Positions 19,506 to 28,191 of a stretch of 64,000 bases of DNA are shown piece after piece; the first letter of the stretch is position 1, and each line of letters starts with the position of its first letter. The notes below the pieces were generated by a model. It saw nothing but the letters and a program-made list of their open reading frames with translations. It had not been told where the DNA came from and did no database searches. This DNA comes from Acidobacteriaceae bacterium. GTDB lineage: Bacteria; Acidobacteriota; Terriglobia; Terriglobales; Acidobacteriaceae. The DNA is taken from positions 1 through 64,000 of the forward strand of contig JANXYB010000014.1 of the NCBI GenBank assembly GCA_025350325.1, written 5' to 3'. The translations under genes were made by a program, and so were the position numbers.

Positions 19506-20963
19506 ATGGCGAGCAATTTGCAAAAAACCGCGCCGGGTGCCCTCGACACCGATAGCGGCGCTAACTCCTATCCCGAAGAAATGCGGGCTGCCTCTCGCCT
19601 TGGAGTCCCCCTTGCGCTGGGTGAACTGGGATGGATGTCAACCTATATAGTGGACGCGATCATGATTGGCCGTCTACCCCACTCCGCTCTTATGATCGGC
19701 GCTTCGTCGGTAGGAAACACCATTTTCTACGCCATCGTGTTCTTTATGATTTACCTGCTCAATGGAATGGAAACCTATATTTCACAGGCTGCTGGGCGCG
19801 GCAATCGCTCCGAGTGCGTGGTGATGCTCATGCAAGCGATGTGGATTGTCGTTGTCGGCACACCGCTCGTGATGGCGGCGACGATGGCCAGCCTGTGGCT
19901 GCTTCCGTTTTTTGGTACGCCGCCAGACATCACCGCCAGCACCCACAGTTATTTGCACGCGCTTGTCTGGTCGACGCCACCTCTGATGCTGTATATGGCG
20001 ATCCGACGGTACTTGCAGTCAATCAACCAAGTTGTACTGATAAGTGTGTCGCTGATTACGTCGGGCGCAATGAACTGGTTATTCGATTGGCTTTTCCTGT
20101 ATGGCCACCGCGGCATTCCCGCAATGGGGATCGCCGGATCAGGCTGGGCAACGGTGGTGGTGCGTTACTGGATGCTGCTTGTGCTCGTTCCGGCTGCGCT
20201 CATCAGCTTTCGCAAACTTCAGTTGTGGCCGAGGCTTTCGATGCTCCGTCCCGATCCGAATCGATTGAAGGCGTTGCTGCGTCTCGGCTTCCCGTCTGGA
20301 GTCGAGTTTTCCCTGGAACTGGGTATCTCAACATTTATGACTGTGCTCTGTGCGCGGCTGGGCAGCACACTGCTTGCCGCGCACCAGGTCACTTTGGATG
20401 TCAATGCGTTCGCCTTTATGGTGCCGACCGGCATGGCTTATGCAGCCATGATCCGCGTTGGTCAGGCGGCGGGTCGCAACAATCTGCGCCAAGTACAACT
20501 CGCGGCCAAGGCATCGCTCAATCTGGCCATCGGCTTTAGCGTGTTTGCGGCGGCGTGCTTCATCCTGCTGGCCCATTCGCTCGCGGGTTTATACACCAAT
20601 GATGCGCAGGTGGTTCAGGCTGCGATTCCGCTCTTTTATCTGTGTGGATTGATGATCCTGTGCGATTCATGCTTTGTCATCTTTGCTTCCGCCATGACTG
20701 GATTGGGTGACACGCGGACCCCGATGTGGGTGAGCATCGTGTGCAACTGGGGCGTCGGCATGCCACTTGCCTACTTGCTCGCTTTTCCATTGGGATACGG
20801 TTTGCATGGTCTCTGGATTGGCCGGGCAATTGCGTCCCTGACCAGCGGGCTCGCCCTCTCGTTGAGTTGGTATTTTAGAATGCGCCGGGAAGGGAAGTCT
20901 GAACAGAAGCAGAGCCTTCAACTATTTGTTCCGCTACAGCCGCGCTCGTCGTCGTTTTCGTGA
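19506..20963 (+). CDS. MATE family multidrug/cation efflux transporter
   Basis: 485-residue polytopic inner-membrane protein with about 12 hydrophobic helices arranged as two homologous halves (first MatE block from ELGWMSTYIVDAIMIGRL, second from LLRLGFPSGVEFSLELGIS). Such proteins exchange H+ or Na+ for cationic drugs or metabolites, and the substrate cannot be predicted. The ATG at 19506 lies seven bases after a weak GAGAG site. It has about 280 bp of upstream sequence with no gene and is not obviously co-transcribed with ligD. Confidence 0.92.
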   Translation: MASNLQKTAPGALDTDSGANSYPEEMRAASRLGVPLALGELGWMSTYIVDAIMIGRLPHSALMIGASSVGNTIFYAIVFFMIYLLNGMETYISQAAGRGNRSECVVMLMQAMWIVVVGTPLVMAATMASLWLLPFFGTPPDITASTHSYLHALVWSTPPLMLYMAIRRYLQSINQVVLISVSLITSGAMNWLFDWLFLYGHRGIPAMGIAGSGWATVVVRYWMLLVLVPAALISFRKLQLWPRLSMLRPDPNRLKALLRLGFPSGVEFSLELGISTFMTVLCARLGSTLLAAHQVTLDVNAFAFMVPTGMAYAAMIRVGQAAGRNNLRQVQLAAKASLNLAIGFSVFAAACFILLAHSLAGLYTNDAQVVQAAIPLFYLCGLMILCDSCFVIFASAMTGLGDTRTPMWVSIVCNWGVGMPLAYLLAFPLGYGLHGLWIGRAIASLTSGLALSLSWYFRMRREGKSEQKQSLQLFVPLQPRSSSFS

Positions 20964-21627
20964 GACTCAGGTAATAACAGAATCACTGAAGCAATTTCGC
21001 ATCAAAAATCCGAGCGCCCGATGTCCTTGAGAATCGCCGCACAACACGCTTGACGGGGTCTGCTACGGTCGTCGCGCCGTTCCGCGAGCGAAATGCACTG
21101 ATGGCGCGTTTGAAATATTGCGCTCCCATCCGGTACCGGTCAAGCGTGTATTTTTTGCTGAGAGCGTCAATACTCGACTCTCGGCCGTGAGGGACCATTA
21201 ATGCGCCGATCTGCTGAATGTTGCCGTGAGTGTCTCGTGAAAAACGAGGAGATCGGGCAGATGGCAGCGGTAGAAACCGACGAAATTCGGAACATCATCA
21301 GCTATGACGTTTGCAGGCATAGAAGCCAGCCGCGGGGCGAAGATAATGCGCGGCGAAGCGAGTCCACTGGCGTCAAGTCATGCATATGGATGCGCTTGAG
21401 TTGTCCGGAGCGTTTGCGCGGCAGCCCGTGGCAGTCGTTGCCCTCGAGCCACCGCACGATTGCTTCGCCTATTACAGATGCTTGTTCTGCAATTTGAACC
21501 AGACTCCTGACAATCTCGATTTAAGCTGAACCGTTGCGCCGTCCTCCTGGCCAACGTAGTTCTGTGCAGGATAGATGCGCGAATATAACCAGTCTCGAAC
21601 TTTGACGTTCTGAAGGATCGTTGCCGC
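20964..21627 (-). other. 664-bp region of uncertain, probably decayed coding sequence
   Basis: No intact gene is convincing. On the minus strand a 71-codon frame (20983-21198, starting MVPHGRESSIDALSKKY) and a separate open stretch (about 21305-21480, containing AIVRWLEGNDCHGLPRKRSG) have protein-like composition, but neither matches a family I know, and they lie in different frames. Together with the decayed pseudogene beside it, this suggests an eroding accessory locus. Confidence 0.3.
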
Positions 21628-23030
21628 GTGTTCTACGTCCTTCTTGAACAAGGCTACGGTGTAGAGGCGCACCAGTCTGTTGACGAGTGGGGGGCGAACG
21701 ACTCCGTGATCTACGGCATGCAGGGCGGCTTCTACAAGCTCGATGTCGACGCCGGAGGAGTGACTTGGACGCAGCCGATCCAAGACTCGCTCCTTTCCGT
21801 TGGCCCCGCCCAGTACGACAAGACCACGGGCCTGCTCTACTGGGCTGACTGGGCGTACGACCCGGTGAGAAATATGCAGGCCGGCAACTATGGAGGTGGC
21901 GGTCAGTCGGGTATCAGTCTGTCCGGAGGTTGTCATTCCGTGGGGAAAGGCGGGGCTCGCGTTGCTTACAACACCGACTTGGCCTGCCACGGAGACCGGC
22001 GGCATTTTCCTGATTGATGGCAGGGCGGTCAATCCGAATGAACCGCCCGATGTGACGACAGGATCGCCGGCATCGCTACCCTTTGCTTCGCTGGCTACCG
22101 TGAGTCCGCAGGAAGCTGCCGCGGGCGGTCCGGATGTGACGCTCACGATCAAAGGATCTGCCTTTACAGAGAGCAGCCTGGCGTTCTCCGACTACGGCCA
22201 CTCTGTGGCGTGGCCCTGCCCACAACCTACGTCAGCGCTAACCAGTTGTCGGCCGTGCTTCCCGCTTCAGCCATGAAGGCTGCGGGCCCGCTGATCATCA
22301 CGGTCTGGGATGAGTTCGGGAATCGCCCATCCACGAACTCGCTCGTCTTCACCGTCAATCCGAACTTGGGCAACACGCAGGTGATCGGGATCAACCTCTC
22401 TGGTCTGAGCCTGGCGTAGGATTCAGCCGATTCGATCCTTTACGCGGGTACGTCGATGTTCGACGCTGCGCATCCCAACGCCATTGTCGGGGTCGATCCA
22501 ACCAGCGGCGCGATCGTTGCTTCAACCGTGGTAAGTCCGGAACCAATCCTGCTTGGTATCGCATCCGACCGCGGCCGTCTCTTCGTGGCGTATGCCGGAG
22601 CTGAAGCGATGTCGGAGCTCAGCCTTCCCGGCCTCAACTCACTCGTCACATGGCCGCTCCTTGATCCGCAAGGCGGGGGTCCCTCTTTGCCGGCGATATG
22701 AAAGCAGCACCGACAGCCCCGCGACGACAGCCGTCACGTCGTTTGATCACCGCTACTCGCCTGGGGCATCCGGCGGCGTCGTCATCTTCGACGACAATGT
22801 GGCACGCACCGACTTCGCGGCAGGCTGGACTTCGCAAGGCAACCCCGGGGCGCTCTACGACACGCTCGCCTGGAGCAACTCCAACACAACCCTGGTGGCT
22901 GCCGACAATGAGAGCGACGACATAAGCTCGTTGCCCTTCTATGCGCTCAATGTCTATGCAGGAGGGGTCTCCTAGCTCTCCACGACTTACGAAGAACCGG
23001 TGCACGTCTTTGCCATGCTTCTGGGGGCGA
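21628..23030 (+). pseudogene. decayed IPT/TIG-domain beta-propeller protein
   Basis: Fragments of one former secreted protein can be followed through several frames. They run YKLDVDAGGVTWTQPIQDS, then (after a shift near 21910) VIPWGKAGLALLT, then an IPT/TIG start (LATVSPQEAAAGGPDVTLTI). After another shift near 22200 comes ALPTTYVSANQLSAVLPAS, completing the IPT fold. An in-frame TAG at about 22417 is followed by propeller-like repeats (DSILYAGTSMFDAAHPNAIV), a further shift near 22690, and another stop at 22973. At least three frameshifts and two stops mean the gene is dead. Proteins of this architecture (propeller plus IPT) are common in Acidobacteria; that is family knowledge recalled, not searched. 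Confidence 0.75.
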
Positions 23031-23289
23031 ATAGGAGCAGATCCAATTCCTACTAGGCCATGTTTCGGTGCAAACCGCAGGACGTTACCTTGGTTGCTAG
23101 CAGCGAATTCGGTCGGCGGTCAACGATCGCATAAGAATCGAGCCATCCTCCTGAGGTATCGAGGCCGGTTCTGTCCCGATCGGCGGTGACTCACCAGCCG
23201 TGCGGAATTTCAATGTCTTCGCCGCGAGGATTCTCCCGGTATGAATGCTGTCGCATGGAGTGCATTCATGTTTGAAAGTGCCGGTCTGT

Positions 23290-24828
23290 CTACGATATCG
23301 GCCGACACCCACCACGGTTACCAGTCGTGTTAATCAAGGTCGTCGGCTTGGCAATTGCGACGCCCCCGTACCCCGCTATCTGCTTCTTACTGCCGAAGAG
23401 CTTCAAGATGTAGTTGATCGCTTGAGTGATTGATCGCGGAATGGCGTATCCGGCTCCGCCTCCAACGTCCACCTTCAATGTGGCCGAGTTGCACGGCAAC
23501 ATTCCGATATCCGTATTTCGTGCGACGCCGAGGGCCGAGTAGAAGGAGACGTAGGGACCCGCCGTGAAACCGGCAACGCCCACTCCGGCAATCAAGGTCA
23601 GGACGTGCCCAAGATCGATTCCGGTGATCGCAACGGAATTTCCATCCGTGGACTCGACGAGCGATTTGTTCGCGCTGAAGTTACTTGGTGCGTCCGCAAT
23701 CCAACTGCCATTTTGGTAGCCAACTCTGAAACTGCCCTTGAACGAATAGTCGCCCGTAGCGCTCAGGGTACTCTTGCGGACGCCAAGTGCGGTCTTCACC
23801 GACATACGCTGACGAAAGGTAGCTGAAATCGGGAGTGCCGCGGTGGCGGCATCCTTGATGAGGTTCATCACAAAGTCGGTATCCGGTACCAGTAGGTCGT
23901 TGGCATCGACGAGCGCACCGACTTGATCCTTGCTGCCCGCATTGAACTTCCACGTGAGTCCGGCCGCACCCCCCAATTCGAGCACAACCGTATTGAGGCC
24001 GTGCGCAATGTCAAGGTCCAACCTGACGGTCGGTTTTGTCATGTGCACGAGCACCGCCGCTGATAGAGTCAGTCCGCCACCGTCGGAGGCTATCTGCATG
24101 CCGACTCCAGAACCATTGGCCGTCGGAGTTACCTTGAACTTGACCTGGTTCGATACGTTGGTCTGTTCGCTCGCAGGGAGAAAATGCGCATTGGACAGTG
24201 CCCCGAAGGTCCTTGCCTGCGGCTGGTAGATGGCGGGCACCACGGAACCGTCGGATGCATGGGTGTTGTCAGCAACATGAATCTGCTGGCCCGGAACTTC
24301 CGAAAGTGTATAGGGGATAGCTTCGTTCAGATCGATGGGCGTTTCCGGGATGTGAATATGAGCTTCGCTGACGATTTCGGTGAGATCGACCGGACCAACC
24401 GCGACGATCAAGGCATCCCCCTTGCGTTGAAGTGCGAGGATGCGACCCACAGCCCGATTGGTGAGGAAGAGGACGTTGCCTTCCTTCAACTCATCAGCGT
24501 GTGGGGCAGAGGCGTCTATCGTCCAGATGAATCCACTGTCGCTTTGAGAGCGAATGACATCTGGACCACCGCCGACGATGATGACATCCGGTTGATACGT
24601 CACTGCGTTGCTCGGCACTGGGGCGATGCCGTATTTGATCTCGGCCTCGCTCATCTCGCTTTTTCGTAGCTGGCGAGCGGTTCCGTTGAAGACATGCGGC
24701 GCGCTCGTTCGCGCATGTGAGCCTTCAACGCCAGTCTGGCTGCCGGGCGCTCGCCCCTTGCAGCCACTCAACACGATGAATGCCAAGATGGCACTTCCCA
24801 GAGCGAAGCGGTGGTTGACGACCTTCAT
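23290..24828 (-). CDS. putative lipoprotein of unknown function
   Basis: 512-residue protein starting at the ATG at 24828 (GAGG five bases upstream; an upstream start at 24852 is less likely). The N-terminus is a lipoprotein signal with lipobox LSGC, so it should be lipid-anchored. The mature part is mostly beta-rich with repeated hydrophobic strands: a segment DVIIVGGGPDVIRSQSDSG near 90, LVHMTKPTVRLDLDIAHGLN in the middle, and a Gly-rich region (IAGVGVAGFTAGPYVSFYSA) near 440 that could be membrane-associated. I do not recognise a family. No operon partner is evident; the next minus-strand gene upstream starts at 25645. Confidence 0.75.
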   Translation of the reverse strand: MKVVNHRFALGSAILAFIVLSGCKGRAPGSQTGVEGSHARTSAPHVFNGTARQLRKSEMSEAEIKYGIAPVPSNAVTYQPDVIIVGGGPDVIRSQSDSGFIWTIDASAPHADELKEGNVLFLTNRAVGRILALQRKGDALIVAVGPVDLTEIVSEAHIHIPETPIDLNEAIPYTLSEVPGQQIHVADNTHASDGSVVPAIYQPQARTFGALSNAHFLPASEQTNVSNQVKFKVTPTANGSGVGMQIASDGGGLTLSAAVLVHMTKPTVRLDLDIAHGLNTVVLELGGAAGLTWKFNAGSKDQVGALVDANDLLVPDTDFVMNLIKDAATAALPISATFRQRMSVKTALGVRKSTLSATGDYSFKGSFRVGYQNGSWIADAPSNFSANKSLVESTDGNSVAITGIDLGHVLTLIAGVGVAGFTAGPYVSFYSALGVARNTDIGMLPCNSATLKVDVGGGAGYAIPRSITQAINYILKLFGSKKQIAGYGGVAIAKPTTLINTTGNRGGCRPIS

Positions 24829-25006
24829 GGAAACCTCAATTCTTGTCCTCAAATAAGATCCCGGTAGCCAGAATTTGCAAGGGCCGTACCAAACACGCTG
24901 CGGAGCTCACCTTTTGCATCCGTTTGTTCTCCCAAACTGCGTTTTTTGTTTTATTCCGCTTGAAGTTGAGTGGGGTCATTTCAATTGCTGAGACGGTGCT
25001 CCACGC

Positions 25007-25645
25007 TCATTTCCCTTGCAACGCCGCGCAGGCCGCCTCAAAGTCTGAGCGGCTGCCTTCATGCAGTGTGAGCGATACTCTTTCCTGTATGTCGGAACCC
25101 GCGTGATTCTTTTTGGCGAGCCTGCCGTCGGGATCAAACGCCTGGTTGATGGAGCCTTGGTCGTCAAGCACCAAGTAAGGGTTGTTCCACCTCCCGCGGA
25201 ACTCCAGTGACGGATCGTAGTGTCCCACGTTTTTGCGAAAGAAATTGTGGGGGTAAATTGTCGCGGATCTGCCTTGGAGATCGACGCCCGAACCTTCCCC
25301 AAAACTTCCGGCCATGCTGAGACGATAGTTGTCGCCGCGCTGCGTGCAGAGAGCGCCTTTGCCGGTGATATCGGTGAGGGAGTGGCCGCGGCCAAACCAA
25401 GGCGAGATCGTGAGATAAATTGCGTAGTTGCCTGAGGTGTTGGAATGCATCCGTCCCCACCCGGCCCATTTCGGATTAAGGTGGAAATGGCCGCCCATAA
25501 AGAACGCCCATGGAGTAAAAATTGCATCCAGCGCATAGGGAAGCCCGAGCGCCAGCACTGCGAGCGCCCCCAGTTTGAGCAGCAAGTTGCGGCCTTGGCG
25601 CGGGGCAGGAAGTGGAGTGGGAGAAAGGTTCTCGGGTTCTCTCAT
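25007..25645 (-). CDS. putative membrane-anchored protein, unknown function
   Basis: 212-residue protein with a short basic Pro-rich cytoplasmic N-terminus, one hydrophobic segment (about 22-45, LLLKLGALAVLALGLPYALDA) and an extracytoplasmic domain rich in aromatic residues, Gly and His (WAGWGRMHSNTSGNYAIYLTISPWFGRGHS). The lack of charged clusters and the many Trp/Tyr residues suggest a secreted beta-domain. No family is recognised. It lies upstream of the unknown lipoprotein on the same strand, 178 bp apart, so the two might be co-expressed. Confidence 0.65.
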   Translation of the reverse strand: MREPENLSPTPLPAPRQGRNLLLKLGALAVLALGLPYALDAIFTPWAFFMGGHFHLNPKWAGWGRMHSNTSGNYAIYLTISPWFGRGHSLTDITGKGALCTQRGDNYRLSMAGSFGEGSGVDLQGRSATIYPHNFFRKNVGHYDPSLEFRGRWNNPYLVLDDQGSINQAFDPDGRLAKKNHAGSDIQERVSLTLHEGSRSDFEAACAALQGK

Positions 25646-26219
25646 TGGAGCAAGTCTATCGCCAGAGGGTAGACGCGACAGAACTTTCGCCTCGCGAGCA
25701 ACTTGTTCATGGCAAAATCATCGGTGGCAGCCTTGCAGCTGCCGCCCGCGGATCATCGAACGAAAAGCGCCGCGCACGCCGCGTCACAAATTCGAGTTTG
25801 ATGGTTCAAAGCTGAGTTCACCGCTTCTATCGTACTTTTGCTCGAGCTCGTCAGGATCGGTAACCGGTAAACACGTCACAGTTGGCCCGGGAACAGCTAA
25901 CGCGCTCGACAGACCGCTGAATTTTCATCCATTCAGGGTCAATTGGTTGAGGACTGCGATAGGGACGATTGCGGAGTCGTTAGAACGCAACGGCGATGTC
26001 ACCCATGTTGACCGGGGTGAGGATTAAAGTTTGGATCGAGACACTTCACGATACGAAAATTTATCTATGCGAAGGCGTCCTGGAAGCTGTAGCATGTCCG
26101 AACCGCGCCCGTTGACCGCCGGTTCGGGGCGTCGCAGCCGAAAAAGGCCAACACCACGAGTCGATGGGCGAGCCAATAACCACCGCTTGAAGTTTATGCG
26201 TCAATAGCCGGGAGAATTC
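25646..26219 (+). other. 574-bp intergenic region
   Basis: Divergent region between the membrane-anchored protein (minus) and the lipoprotein at 26220 (plus). A plus-strand frame covers 25575-26027 but its translation is compositionally random and runs antisense into the neighbouring gene, so I do not call it. No RNA gene, repeat or hairpin with a T-tract was seen. Confidence 0.4.
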
Positions 26220-26720
26220 ATGCAAACCAAAGCGCTTGCCCTCTACCTCCTAATCGGTGCTCTGATTCCATGCCTCGGAAGCGGCTGCTCCGCGGGGCAA
26301 ACAGATGCGAAGAAAACGGCAGCGGCGTTGACGGGCGAAGACAAGATTGCTGCGGACAGGAACCCACAGTGCAAGCTGTTCACCGCAGCCGAGCTGGCAA
26401 AGTACGTGGGAGAGCCGTTATCGCCTGGACACGACGCGGCCATGGGGACCGGATGTCAATGGGAGGGGGGCCCTGACGGCGACAGCGCGATGATCCAAAT
26501 CGTCCCCGCGCGGTATCACGAACCTCACAAGGGCGCGAAGGGGTTCAAGAAGCTGCCCGACGTGGGAACACAGGGATTCGTGGAGATGTCGATGGGCGGA
26601 TGGAACGCCGGCGCCATCACCGGTCCGCAAGCAGTGGTCGTCGCGGTGCGGGGTCCGGCGGCAAGTGAGGCGACCGCCATAGCTTTGCTCAGAGAAGTGA
26701 TTAAACGCCGAACGAAGTAG
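26220..26720 (+). CDS. small lipoprotein, possibly DUF3558-like
   Basis: 166 residues with a lipoprotein signal peptide and lipobox GSGC (Cys at about 23). The mature domain has CKLFTAAELAKYVGEPLSPG followed by GTGCQWEGGPDGDSAMIQI, a pattern that resembles the Cys-to-Cys-Trp core of the DUF3558 family of lipoproteins. It ends with a region rich in Val and Ala. The ATG at 26220 follows GGGAGAATTC. It is the first of three plus-strand genes for envelope proteins (26.2-29.8 kb). Function unknown. Confidence 0.7.
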   Translation: MQTKALALYLLIGALIPCLGSGCSAGQTDAKKTAAALTGEDKIAADRNPQCKLFTAAELAKYVGEPLSPGHDAAMGTGCQWEGGPDGDSAMIQIVPARYHEPHKGAKGFKKLPDVGTQGFVEMSMGGWNAGAITGPQAVVVAVRGPAASEATAIALLREVIKRRTK

Positions 26721-26916
26721 GCTAGTCGAGCTCAAAACATTCAGACCACTCAACAACGAAGGATGGACCAGTCGATCGCTCCGAGGTGGAAGTGTGCGCT
26801 ACCAACAACAAATAACTGTCAACGGTCCAGAAACTGAGTCGTAGCACTTCAGGAGGCGCGCGCAACGCGCGCGTGTCGAGCTGGTGCAGCAGACCTATAC
26901 AAACGGAGAGGACATT

Positions 26917-28068
26917 ATGTCTTTCAGGCTTTTGACCATCCCTTCGCGATCCACGGTTGCCATCGCATGTTCCTTGGTAATGCTTGCGATCTTTTTCGCC
27001 GAGAGTGCGAGCAGCCAGGGGACGTCTGCAATCAACCAGCAAATCGGCGTGCTTCAGCAACAACTAAGCGCACTGGATCGTCGCGTCAAGACTCTGGAGG
27101 AGGCGGCTTCGGCGGCCGCGGCCGCTGACCAGGTGAAGGCCGAGCCCGCCAATGGAGGCAAGCCCAACACTGCCACGCTGGAGAACCGGATCGCGCAGCT
27201 CGAAGCGGAAGTGCACAGCCTGCAAAGTCAGGAGCCGGCCGGAGGAGGCGGCGAATCGCAGCCCACCAAGACGCAGGCGGGCGGCCGCCCCGCCGGCTCC
27301 CAGGTCCTCACCGTGAGGGCGCCTTTCAAAGTTATGGATGCCAGTGGAAGGAAAGTTATCTTGGAGGTCGGAGGGTCCGCCAACAACCCGACGTTGACAT
27401 TAGGTGATCCAGCTGCCGGCAGCGTGTTGGTTGGCATCGGTTCATCGGGTTCAGGAGCAGTGATTGTGCATCGCTCCGACGGACAAAAGGGGGCTGCGCT
27501 GGGCACTTATCAAGGCGGGATGGGGGTCCACGTATTCGCTAGCGACGGTCAGGCAATCGCGGGAAGTCTCACTCTGAATGACGAGAAGCAGGGCCAATTG
27601 CAGGTCGGCCCCGCAGATCAGGGATCGGTCAAGATAAGTGTGGGTCAGGCGGGCGCGGGATACGTCGCGGTTCACACAACAACCGGCAAGACCGGAGTCG
27701 GCCTCGGAGTATTTCCAAACGCCCCCATCGGCGTGTACGTGCTTAATTCTGACGGCGTGCATATCGAGGCCAGCATGACAGCGAGTCAGGAGGGCGGAAG
27801 CTTTAAGCTCAACACGAACGGCAAGCAGGCTGTCCAGATCGACAAGTCTTCTATGGTTTTTTACGGCGACGGTGGCAGTCCGCTCTCGCTGTTCGGGACA
27901 AAGGACCGTGCCAAGGGCTACATGGAGCTCAACGATTCGGGCGGGACGAAAATGGTGGAGGCCGGAATGCTGAAAGCCGGGGTCGGCTATGTCCTGGCCA
28001 CTCCCTACCGTTCGAGTGTCGACATCAACGGCAATCCCAGCGTGCTGATGGGCGGAGCAGGACGATGA
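26917..28068 (+). CDS. exported coiled-coil / beta-repeat protein, unknown function
   Basis: 383-residue protein from the ATG at 26917 (GGAGAGG six bases upstream). A signal peptide ends near AESASSQG. Next come two heptad-rich helices (INQQIGVLQQQLSALDRRVK and LENRIAQLEAEVHSL) joined by an Ala/Gly/Pro linker, then about 250 residues of short Gly-rich repeated strands (for example SVLVGIGSSGSGAVIVHRSD and SVKISVGQAGAGYVAVHTTT). The trimeric-coiled-coil-then-beta-repeat layout is reminiscent of phage tail fibres or trimeric surface fibres. No family is recognised and no membrane anchor apart from the signal peptide is present. Confidence 0.7.
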   Translation: MSFRLLTIPSRSTVAIACSLVMLAIFFAESASSQGTSAINQQIGVLQQQLSALDRRVKTLEEAASAAAAADQVKAEPANGGKPNTATLENRIAQLEAEVHSLQSQEPAGGGGESQPTKTQAGGRPAGSQVLTVRAPFKVMDASGRKVILEVGGSANNPTLTLGDPAAGSVLVGIGSSGSGAVIVHRSDGQKGAALGTYQGGMGVHVFASDGQAIAGSLTLNDEKQGQLQVGPADQGSVKISVGQAGAGYVAVHTTTGKTGVGLGVFPNAPIGVYVLNSDGVHIEASMTASQEGGSFKLNTNGKQAVQIDKSSMVFYGDGGSPLSLFGTKDRAKGYMELNDSGGTKMVEAGMLKAGVGYVLATPYRSSVDINGNPSVLMGGAGR

Positions 28069-28191
28069 GGCGTGCGCTGCGGATTTAGTCTAACTAACTT
28101 GATCTCCCTTACCTTTGAGGGCGGACATCGCGCTGTGAGACCGCCCGGGACTTCCGGACTTGTGAAATTGCCACTACTTACGGAGTGAAGT

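Noticed and set aside
21472-22152. Minus-strand frame of 226 codons opposite the IPT/propeller remnant
   Set aside because: For most of its length it is the antisense of recognisable IPT/propeller sequence on the plus strand. Only its last 60 codons look odd, and these are noted as a finding.
25575-26027. Plus-strand frame of 150 codons
   Set aside because: Overlaps the start of the membrane-anchored gene in antisense and has random composition.
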